DNA of 40,749 nt. Source: Acidobacteriota bacterium. Its GTDB lineage: Bacteria > Acidobacteriota > Aminicenantia > Aminicenantales > UBA4085. The translations under genes and the position numbers were made by a program. The stretch covers positions 1-40,749 of the forward strand of contig JAQULS010000007.1 of the NCBI GenBank assembly GCA_028749235.1, written 5' to 3'. A model generated the notes under the pieces. That model worked only from the letters and a program-made list of their open reading frames with translations, did not search any database and was not told the origin of the DNA. How positions within the stretch are numbered: the stretch's first letter is position 1; every line of letters starts with the position of its first letter. Shown piece by piece: positions 9,366-16,074 of this stretch.

Positions 9366-9490
9366 CTTACTTAAGATTCATTATATATATACGAATAAAT
9401 ATTAAAAAAGTCAATATAAAAATTAAATATATTAATAATTTTTACAATAATAATAAAAATTCATTTACCTTTTGCCTTTTTATGTATATT
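9366..9490. promoter_or_regulatory. AT-rich regulatory tract upstream of the DUF2089 operon
   Basis: About 125 bases that are overwhelmingly A/T, with TATATATATA at 9382-9391 and runs such as AATAATAATAAAAAT, set in a window that is otherwise strongly GC-rich. It holds the promoter of the minus-strand operon. Such tracts commonly bind nucleoid proteins or act as UP elements. The remainder of the 9357-9896 gap holds a gene remnant (9496-9789) and the promoter of the next gene. Confidence 0.7.
9386..9414 (-). promoter_or_regulatory. Candidate promoter of the DUF2089 operon
   Basis: On the minus strand TTGACT (9409-9414), a 17-base spacer and TATATA (9386-9391), inside the AT-rich tract. The start codon is about 30 bases downstream. 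Confidence 0.6.
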
Positions 9491-9495
9491 GTCCC

Positions 9496-9789
9496 TTAAT
9501 TGTCGACCTTGACCTTGAACGACATCATGCGCCGGGAGGTCAGCACGCTTCCGGCCCAGATCCGGGACTCGAACTCGGCCTTCTGGATTCTCAGCCAAAG
9601 AGCGGACATGGTTCAGCCTTTCTCCGTAGGGCTCAAGTGCAGGCGGATCGCTTCTCCGCCCGTCTTCCCTCCGCTCGAGACCGGATTGAGAATCACCTGG
9701 ACTTTCGGATCTCTCATGGGCTTGTTTCCGGAGTCGTTTCTCATGGTCTTAAGGTAGCCCGGGGCGACGAGCGAGTTGTCCGGAAGATG
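9496..9789 (-). pseudogene. Coding-like remnant interrupted by one in-frame TGA
   Basis: A single minus-strand frame is open from 9789 to a TAA at 9496-9498 except for one TGA at 9613-9615. It reads PDNSLVAPGYLKTMRNDSGN, continues through MRDPKVQVILNPVSSGGKTG to LHLSPTEKG, stop, then TMSALWLRIQKAEFESRIWA and ends MMSFKVKVDN. Codon third positions on both sides of the TGA are rich in G/C, like real genes here. ATGs at 9744 and 9717 are possible starts of a short first half; an ATG at 9609 could start a 37-aa second half. I do not recognise a family. The simplest reading is the 3' end of a decayed gene; recoding of the TGA is less likely. Another TGA lies upstream at 9790-9792. Confidence 0.4.
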
Positions 9790-9837
9790 TCAACGGTAGG
9801 TCAAGAAACCGTGAAGAGAAACGGCCCCACGGCTTTC

Positions 9838-9867
9838 TTGACAGCGATCGGAAGCCGGCCTTACCCT
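9838..9867 (+). promoter_or_regulatory. Candidate promoter of the HExxH protein gene
   Basis: TTGACA at 9838-9843, an 18-base spacer and TACCCT at 9862-9867. The -35 box is consensus; the -10 box is weak. The GTG start is 29 bases further on. Confidence 0.45.
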
Positions 9868-9896
9868 AGGGGAAGTTTTTCGCCAAGGAGATCGAA

Positions 9897-12113
9897 GTGA
9901 GCAAACGGGTATCGATCATCATCGCCTTATGTCTCGCGGCGGGCGGGGCGTCTTCCTTGGCCGCCGCTGTTGATGTCCACGCCGTCATTGAGACGACGAG
10001 GACATACCGAGGCGCCAGCCGGGCTTCGACTCAGGATCTGTGGATCGGGGCCGACAGGCAGACGGCCGGGACGGACGCCTTCCTTTTCATAATCCGCAAG
10101 GACCTCGGCCTCGTGTGGAGCGTTTCGCGCCGGCCGCTGATCTATAACGAGGATAAACGGGCGCCCGCTCCGGCGCCGGCCAAGACGCCCCGCGAGGACA
10201 TCCATACCGCCGGCTTCGACTATGGGCAGGGACCGATGACCTGGACTCTCGAGCCCCTGGCCGGAACCAAGACGATCAACGGCGTTGTCTGCGATCATTT
10301 CATGGGCCGCGGCCGCTCCGACGTAGGAGAAATCAGCGTCGACCTGTGGGCCGCTCCGGCCGCGACGCCGGGCGGTCCCGAATTGCTGAAGTCGATGATC
10401 GAATCGCTGCGTGACGATTCCCGGCGCTCGGAAATCGCCGGCCTGCTGGACAAGCTCGGCGGCCGGGTCCCGCTGGAGCGCGATGAGGTGATCGACGGGC
10501 CCATCGGACCGGTCATGACATACGCGATCAAGGTCCTCAAGCTGGAGAAGGCCGAGCCGCCGGCGGGGACATATGACCTTCCCGCGGGGGCCAAGAAGGA
10601 AACGGCCGAGACGCCTTCCGCTTCCCGGCCGGACAAGCCGGCCTTCGAGCTTCCGGCGGCCGTTACGGTCGAACTCCTGCGGCTGGGCGAAACGTATCGC
10701 GTCCTGGATGCGGCGGCCGCCAAGGTCTGGACCGGCTGGTCCGACTACCGAGAGCACGTCTTTCTTTTCACCTTCGAAAACGGGCTGAAAGTCCTGGTCG
10801 GCCATCCCAATCCTCCCAAGGGATTCGAGCGCCTGGCGGGGGCCGCCGCGGGCGGGCGGGATGTCTATATCGACAAGAGCCGGATGAGCGCCCTGGAGAT
10901 CCGCCAGCCTCTGTCGTGCGGCGGAGGCATCGGCGCCCTGGGCGAAGTCGGGGGACGGCCGGTTACCGTCATCGACATGAAGTTTGCCAAAGTCCCCGAC
11001 GATCCTTCGCTGAAAGACAAGCCCTTCCGGGCCGAGCAGACGATTCTCGTCCTCGTCCATGAGCTGTTCCACCTCTTCCAGTCCGACGCCGTCCTGATGG
11101 CCTATGGCAATCTGTCCTACAACGCCGACGCCAACTACGCCCTCTATTCGGCCGTCGAAGGGCTGGCCCTGGCCGCCGCCTATCGGGAGGCCGACTCGGC
11201 CAAGGCCCGCGAGAGCCTCAAGGATTTTCTGCTCGCCCGCGAGCTCAAGCGCAAAAGCATGACCGATCAGCAGGCCAAGGAGGAATCAAGCGACGACGTT
11301 CGGGAGGGAACGGCGGTCTACTCCGAAGTCCGGACCCTGGAAGCCTTGCGGGAGGGGTTTAAAGCCGGGTTGAGCCAGGCCGAGGATCCGTTCTACGGCG
11401 GCTTCCGGGACATCGACGGGTTGCTGCAAACCTACCTTGATCGGCTCAAGGCTTCCGCCGAGGACATCTTCGACGTCAAGGGGAAGTGCTATACCTATGG
11501 CAGCTTCCAGGCCCTTCTTCTGCAACGGCATTTTCCCGGCTGGCAGGAGCCGTTCGCCAAGGAAGCCCGCCGGCTCGACGAGGAGCTGGGCAAGCGCGTC
11601 CCCTTGACCAAGGAAGACGGGGCCGGGGCCGCCAAACGGTTCCAGGCGCTATATGGGCTTGCCGCGATCAAGGCCAAGACGGACAAGGCCATGGCCGATC
11701 GCGCCGCCGCCTTCAAGGCCGCCTCGGGCGCCAAAGGGCTCACCTTCGCCATAAGCTTCAAGGAAATCGGCCAGTTTGTGGAGTCGTTGACCGAGAGGAA
11801 AAAGGCGTTCAGCCTGGGGCTCATTTCGGTCTATCCCGACGGGGTCGGCAGCCTGGCCTTCGACGACGTGTCCATCGACATCCGGGCCAAGCCCGTCCGC
11901 ATCGAGAAGCTCTATCACCTGATCGTGATCGATCCGGACGCGGGGAAGAGGGCCAAGCCCTACGAGATCGCCTTCGAAAAGAAGGAGGGTGAGGACACGT
12001 TCATCAACGCGGTGGTGACGACTCCTTTGTTCACCCTCAAAGCCCCCAAGCTGAAAATCGCGGCCGATCCCGGGCGGGTCAAGATCTGGATCCTGGCCCG
12101 GGTCAAGGACTGA
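9897..12113 (+). CDS. Exported HExxH metallopeptidase-like protein with DUF4412-like N-terminus
   Basis: A 738-aa protein. A signal peptide (about 1-24) is followed by an N-terminal domain (about 25-230) that looks like DUF4412 or LolA-like envelope proteins (a statement on dye-like IIRKDLGLVWSV and GVVCDHF, DVGEISVDLW). A linker follows, then a central domain with HELFH at 388-392 within LVLVHELFHLFQSD and EGTAVY at 470-475, a plausible HExxH plus distal Glu zinc site. The C-terminal part (about 640-738) is beta-rich and unassigned. The start GTG at 9897 follows AAGGAG with a 6-base spacer. It ends 11 bases inside the convergent DUF1848 gene. The protein is probably periplasmic or surface-exposed; peptidase activity is inferred from the motif only. 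Confidence 0.75.
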   Translation: MSKRVSIIIALCLAAGGASSLAAAVDVHAVIETTRTYRGASRASTQDLWIGADRQTAGTDAFLFIIRKDLGLVWSVSRRPLIYNEDKRAPAPAPAKTPREDIHTAGFDYGQGPMTWTLEPLAGTKTINGVVCDHFMGRGRSDVGEISVDLWAAPAATPGGPELLKSMIESLRDDSRRSEIAGLLDKLGGRVPLERDEVIDGPIGPVMTYAIKVLKLEKAEPPAGTYDLPAGAKKETAETPSASRPDKPAFELPAAVTVELLRLGETYRVLDAAAAKVWTGWSDYREHVFLFTFENGLKVLVGHPNPPKGFERLAGAAAGGRDVYIDKSRMSALEIRQPLSCGGGIGALGEVGGRPVTVIDMKFAKVPDDPSLKDKPFRAEQTILVLVHELFHLFQSDAVLMAYGNLSYNADANYALYSAVEGLALAAAYREADSAKARESLKDFLLARELKRKSMTDQQAKEESSDDVREGTAVYSEVRTLEALREGFKAGLSQAEDPFYGGFRDIDGLLQTYLDRLKASAEDIFDVKGKCYTYGSFQALLLQRHFPGWQEPFAKEARRLDEELGKRVPLTKEDGAGAAKRFQALYGLAAIKAKTDKAMADRAAAFKAASGAKGLTFAISFKEIGQFVESLTERKKAFSLGLISVYPDGVGSLAFDDVSIDIRAKPVRIEKLYHLIVIDPDAGKRAKPYEIAFEKKEGEDTFINAVVTTPLFTLKAPKLKIAADPGRVKIWILARVKD

Positions 12114-12975
12114 TTGCCGGCCGCCCGCCGGGAGGCGATCCCGAGGGCCCGATCCGGGTCCTTGTGGCGTAGCAGTAGAGGCATCCGCGGCCGCAGGTGT
12201 CGTAGGCGCCGATATCCCGGCTGGGAGCGCAGCCGCAAAGCGGACGCTGGCCGGGATCCTTTCGCCTCGGGACTTCGATTCCGAATAGCTTTTGGATGAG
12301 GACCGGATCGATGCACCGTCCCGGCCGGACGCCGAACGGCCGCAGGTCGAGCTTTTCGGCGCATGAGACCATCGTCATGCCTTTGGCTTCCGCGGCCGCG
12401 GCCAGAAAGCGGATCAGGGCACCGGCTGCCTCGAGGGAAGGCTCGATGGGAGACAAGCCCGCGGCTTCCAGGCGCCGCAACCGGGCGCGGGTGAAGGGAT
12501 ACTCGTCGTAGAGGCTGATGACGACCCGCTCGGTCGCGCCGGCCAGCGCGGCCGCGAGGCGTTCAAACCGCTCCCGGTGAAAGTCCGGGCCGAGAGCCGG
12601 GGCGATAAGGATCGGGTCGTAGCGCCAGACGACCTTGGCGGCGCCGATGCGGTCCGCCAATCGTCGGAAACCGGAAATCACCGTTTCCGGGTTCGGTGCG
12701 CCGGGCTCCAAGGCCCGCGGATAGTCCAGCAAGGTGTATTGGAAATAATACCGGTATCCCAGCCGGTCGAGCTCGTCCAAGAAGCCCATGAGAGGTGACG
12801 GGTCCCGCGTCCAGAAGACGATGACGTCGACGTCGCCGGGTGCCAGGGAAACCCGCGACACCCGGGATCGATCGAACGGCGAAGCGACGTCGCAGAACCC
12901 GGCCCGGATCCGATCCATAAACCAGTCCGCACGGCAAGCCGGGATATCCGTCCGGCGGCTGGCGCTGATGATCAT
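12103..12975 (-). CDS. DUF1848 family protein with C-terminal cysteine cluster
   Basis: A 290-aa cytoplasmic protein. It starts with MIISASRRTDIPAC and has VDVIVFWTRDPSPL, RYYFQYTLLDYP and VVWRYDPI, all typical of the DUF1848 family. The C-terminus holds LCGCAPSRDIGAYDTCGRGC followed by LYCYAT, a cluster of closely spaced cysteines that resembles an iron-sulfur or radical-SAM-associated site; the chemistry of the family is not known to me. The start at 12975 is chosen because the family N-terminus begins there and AAAGGAG lies upstream. It begins 26 bases after the stop of the C69 peptidase gene on the same strand, so the two are probably cotranscribed. The 3' end overlaps the convergent HExxH gene by 11 bases. 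Confidence 0.85.
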   Translation of the reverse strand: MIISASRRTDIPACRADWFMDRIRAGFCDVASPFDRSRVSRVSLAPGDVDVIVFWTRDPSPLMGFLDELDRLGYRYYFQYTLLDYPRALEPGAPNPETVISGFRRLADRIGAAKVVWRYDPILIAPALGPDFHRERFERLAAALAGATERVVISLYDEYPFTRARLRRLEAAGLSPIEPSLEAAGALIRFLAAAAEAKGMTMVSCAEKLDLRPFGVRPGRCIDPVLIQKLFGIEVPRRKDPGQRPLCGCAPSRDIGAYDTCGRGCLYCYATRTRIGPSGSPPGGRPAISP

Positions 12976-13001
12976 CGGGCCGGGTTCGGCCTGCCGCTCC
13001 T

Positions 13002-14789
13002 TTAGTGCTTGGACGGCTCCGCGGGCTTCAAGCCGTTCGTTTCGACCAGCATCCGCAGGTACCAGTCGGGGAAGACCAGGGGATTGCGCTTGCGGGCCTT
13101 GGCGTCGTAGATCCAAAGCTTGTTGAACTTGACCCACAGGGCGTCGCCCAGCTTCCACCAGGCGTTGGTGACGGCGGCGGCATTGTCCATGCAGTAGTCG
13201 TTGAGATATTTGACCGCCTGCGCCGGATCATTCTTGTAGAGGTCCAGGGCATTCTGGTCGATGATCGGGGTCCGGTCGATGGCGCTTGTCTCCCATCTGG
13301 CCTGGGCCGCCCGGACGTCCTTGATCGCCTCGGAGTAAATGAGCTGGCTGTGGAAGTCCACATAGTCGAAGGCCCAGCGGGTCGAATTGCGGTCGACCTC
13401 CCAGTGGTCGCCGATCTCGAAGCCGCGCGGGATCTCGGTCATGGCGTTGTAGAGGGGCATGAAGCAGGAGGTGTCCTGATGGCCCCAGGCCAGCCAGACG
13501 ATGCCGCCGATCGGATCGGGCAGGCCCGCTCGGGCCTGGGTCACGGTGACGTATTCCGCGCGGTTGACGCTGATGATGCGCGAGGTGTTGTACTTCTTGC
13601 CGTCCAAGGTGAAGCCGTAGGGCAGGTAGTTGGGGTTGCCGAAGGGGCCGCCCTGCAGGCCGCGGGCGGGGTCGAAGACGGTGCCCTCGCAGCGGTCGCG
13701 GGTGATGGCGATGACGTCCTTGAGGCCGAGCTTCTTGTCGGGCTTGGCCGAGAAGGGCAGGTCCATGTTGGGCGTCTCGGGCCCGAGATTCAGGGACGGA
13801 GCGACCAGGTTGAAGAACCGCCACAGCCGGACGCGTGAGCCGCCCGAGGCCAGGGCGCTGGTCTCGCTGGGGTCGTAAGCCCGCTTCCAGTTGAAGGGCT
13901 TGCCGCTCTTGGGGTCGTAGAGCTTCATCTCGACGGCCAGGGAGACGACGTTGGGCGAGGCCATGAAGAAGTCTTTATTCGACAGATCGATTTCGCCGAT
14001 GCGCGACTCGTTGGGGCAGACCGAGACGTGGTCGTCGGGGACCCGCTGCGCGCACCAGACCGCGCCGGGCTTGCCGCTCTGGGGGGTCCACAGGGCGCCG
14101 GCCGGCATGATCTCGAACAGCCAGACTTCCTTGGGATCGGCCACCGCCAGCATTTCGCCCGAGTCGGTGAAGCCGTAGCCGTACTTTTCGGCCAGCGAGC
14201 CCATGACCTGGATGGCCTCGCGGGCGGTTCCGCCCCGCTCCATGGCGACGAGCGTCAGCATGGTGATGTCGAACTTGGGAGCGGAGGTGGTGTTCTCGAT
14301 CTTGGCCGCGGCCCCGATCGTCGATTCGCCGATCGAGACCTGCTTGTCGTTCATGTAGCCGAAGTCGCCGTGGATGTAGCCGTAGGTGTGGGCGGGCTGG
14401 GGGATCTCCAGGCCGGTGAAGCTGTCGCCGACGCGGTCCCACTTCAGGCCGAGGATGGGCGACATGGCGTCGAACTGGCCGATGTGGTAGATCTTGCGCA
14501 CGTCGCCGTCCTTGTGATCGGCGGCCGGGATGCGGCGGAAGGTCCAGTCGCAGCTGCCGCAGTCGCAGGTGTGGGTGGTCATGACCGAGCCGTCGATCGA
14601 GGCCAAACGGCCGACCAGGACGACGGTGCAGGCTTCCGACGAGGGGTCGAAGCCGCCGCAGGTCGGGCAGAAGACGGGCGCGGCGGCCGAGGCCGGCTTG
14701 TCCTGGGCTCCGCTGAAGACCGGGCCGCCGGCCATGGCCAGTATGGCGAAGGCCGACACGAGTATGGCGAGACGGGATTTGATGTTCAT
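13002..14789 (-). CDS. Exported C69 family dipeptidase (first copy)
   Basis: A 595-aa Ntn-type peptidase of family C69/U34. The signal peptide (about 1-28) is followed by a short propeptide and Cys54 in EACTVVLVGRLASIDGSVM; in this family the Cys becomes the N-terminal nucleophile after self-processing. Other family features are PDDHVSVCPNESRIGEIDL and the EYVTVTQAR region. The usual products are dipeptidases acting on short peptides, here outside the cytoplasm. Unusual for the family are clustered cysteines just around the nucleophile, CPTC (41-44) and CDCGSC (about 75-80), which could bind metal or form disulfides. The start follows GGAGGAGG. A paralog lies at 37443-39188. Confidence 0.9.
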   Translation of the reverse strand: MNIKSRLAILVSAFAILAMAGGPVFSGAQDKPASAAAPVFCPTCGGFDPSSEACTVVLVGRLASIDGSVMTTHTCDCGSCDWTFRRIPAADHKDGDVRKIYHIGQFDAMSPILGLKWDRVGDSFTGLEIPQPAHTYGYIHGDFGYMNDKQVSIGESTIGAAAKIENTTSAPKFDITMLTLVAMERGGTAREAIQVMGSLAEKYGYGFTDSGEMLAVADPKEVWLFEIMPAGALWTPQSGKPGAVWCAQRVPDDHVSVCPNESRIGEIDLSNKDFFMASPNVVSLAVEMKLYDPKSGKPFNWKRAYDPSETSALASGGSRVRLWRFFNLVAPSLNLGPETPNMDLPFSAKPDKKLGLKDVIAITRDRCEGTVFDPARGLQGGPFGNPNYLPYGFTLDGKKYNTSRIISVNRAEYVTVTQARAGLPDPIGGIVWLAWGHQDTSCFMPLYNAMTEIPRGFEIGDHWEVDRNSTRWAFDYVDFHSQLIYSEAIKDVRAAQARWETSAIDRTPIIDQNALDLYKNDPAQAVKYLNDYCMDNAAAVTNAWWKLGDALWVKFNKLWIYDAKARKRNPLVFPDWYLRMLVETNGLKPAEPSKH

Positions 14790-14809
14790 GGGTTCCTCCT
14801 CCGCCGCTT

Positions 14810-14839
14810 ACTATAACGGAAAGAGCGAGCCGCGTTCAA
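14810..14839 (-). promoter_or_regulatory. Candidate promoter of the first C69 gene
   Basis: On the minus strand TTGAAC (14834-14839), an 18-base spacer and TATAGT (14810-14815). The start codon is about 20 bases downstream. Confidence 0.55.
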
Positions 14840-14881
14840 ATCGGGGCGGGCGCCGCCGGTATGTTTTATGGCGAAGGGAAC

Positions 14882-15535
14882 CTATTTCCCGGCCGGGTTC
14901 TTCAATTTTAGGATGAAAAGACCGTCCTTCGGCAAAAATGTCTCAACCCTGGCGATCTCGAATCCGGCCGCGGCCGCCTCGCGCTCGATCTTCTCCCGGG
15001 ACGTGTACTCGGAAGCGGGACGTCCCAGGTCCTTGGCCGGGTCGGGATCGACCACGACGACCGTCGCTCCGGGCTTGAGGCTGGGAATCAGGTTCTTGAG
15101 CAAGGCCACCGGTTCGGCCAGATGATGGTAGGTCAGAACCATGAAGACCAGATCCAGCGAAGCCTTGGGGAACCGCGGATCGTCGACGCGCCCGACGATC
15201 GTTTCGATGTTGGCGATCTTGTCCCGGCGGCAGCGTTCGCGCAGCGCGCCCAGCTCGGATTCGTCGATGTCGTTGGCGTAGACACGGCCCGTCGCTCCGA
15301 CCCGGGCGGCCAGATGGATCGTGTACCGGCCCCGGCCGGCCCCGACTTCGCCGACGACCATGCCGGGCCGAAGCCCGATGGCGTCCATGACCTTGGCCGG
15401 AGGCTGTCGTTCGTTGGCCCGCTGTTCGCGGTCGAGCAGGGTCTGTCCCCAACAGGCCAGGGCGGCGCCGCCTTGCAGGACGAGCGCCAACAGCAGACCC
15501 GCCGCCGGGACGAGAACGAAGCGTCTATTTTTCAC
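14882..15535 (-). CDS. Class I SAM methyltransferase-like protein with an export signal
   Basis: A 217-aa protein with a Rossmann methyltransferase core: motif I is VVGEVGAGRGRYTIHLA, the acidic motif II is VYANDIDES, motif IV is LDLVFMVLTYHHL and the post-motif is LKPGATVVVVDPD. The N-terminus is odd: MKNRRFVLVPAAGLLLALVL followed by GGAALACWG looks like a signal peptide or lipoprotein signal. SAM is cytoplasmic, so an exported methyltransferase needs explanation; it may stay membrane-anchored with the catalytic domain inside, or the start may be wrong. No good ribosome binding site precedes the ATG. The upstream 80 bases are AT-rich. Substrate unknown. Confidence 0.8.
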   Translation of the reverse strand: MKNRRFVLVPAAGLLLALVLQGGAALACWGQTLLDREQRANERQPPAKVMDAIGLRPGMVVGEVGAGRGRYTIHLAARVGATGRVYANDIDESELGALRERCRRDKIANIETIVGRVDDPRFPKASLDLVFMVLTYHHLAEPVALLKNLIPSLKPGATVVVVDPDPAKDLGRPASEYTSREKIEREAAAAGFEIARVETFLPKDGLFILKLKNPAGK

Positions 15536-15676
15536 GATTGGTTCCGCCTTGTTTCGCGAGTATGAGACTTCATAATAACTATTAACGATTTAGTTGTCCT
15601 TTTTGTTTAGACGGATTTTAACCTGATCTCCTAAGGCGAGTCGGCGTGAGAGGCGGGCGAAAAGGGTAAAGGTTCA

Positions 15677-16020
15677 TCTCCCATCTCCGGGGAGCCAAGC
15701 GGGCCGGGGTACACCGTCGGGGGCGACGGTGCTGAAAAGCGATGGTTGAGTCCGTGACGCCAGTACCTTGATGGAAATCCAGGACAAGATCGAGCCGGAA
15801 ACTTGCCGGTCCTAGAAAGACATAAGTGCAGGCTCAACCGAGCAGCCCTCGCGAGGACCGAATAGGAATTCGTCCTGACGAGGACCGCGCCAAGCCTGGC
15901 CGGGACGGTCATGCGCCGTAGAATCTCCATGGAACAATTGTCCAGTCAAGACCCGATCACGGCGCATTGTACCGTTCCCCCGAACGGTAACCCCGGAACG
16001 CTATCCCCGGAGAGGGGAGA
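15677..16020. mobile_element. MITE-like element, copy 1 (long form)
   Basis: The ends are inverted repeats: TCTCCCATCTCCGGGGA at 15677-15693 and TCCCCGGAGAGGGGAGA at 16004-16020 (one mismatch). Bases 15668-15909 match 39291-39532 in inverted orientation with about 7 differences in 242. This copy carries about 79 extra bases (15910-15988) bounded by ACGGT direct repeats that the other copy lacks. Internal palindromes include ACCGTCG/CGACGGT (15713-15730) and CCTCGCGAGG (15847-15856). It sits just past the T-tract of the M16 operon terminator. A 99-codon frame exists on the minus strand, but most differences between copies change its amino acids, so I treat it as non-coding. With 15536-15667 (AT-rich leader) this explains the whole 15536-16074 gap. 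Confidence 0.75.
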
Positions 16021-16029
16021 AGATCCCCC

Positions 16030-16062
16030 AAAAAAACGGGGAGGCGGATGCGCCTCCCCGTT
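16030..16062 (-). terminator. Rho-independent terminator of the M16 operon
   Basis: Minus-strand stem CGGGGAGGCG / CGCCTCCCCG (16051-16060 with 16037-16046), a 4-base loop and a run of seven T (A at 16030-16036 on the plus strand). It lies 13 bases after the M16 stop codon. Confidence 0.9.
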
Positions 16063-16074
16063 CGTCGAATCTTT

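Noticed and set aside
9613-9717. VILNPVSSGGKTG as a diacylglycerol-kinase glycine loop
   Set aside because: The resemblance is confined to this short stretch, the frame ends soon after, and nothing else of that family is present.
15631-15930. 99-codon frame shared by both MITE-like copies
   Set aside because: Four of five codons that differ between the copies change the amino acid, and the ends are inverted repeats, so it looks non-coding.
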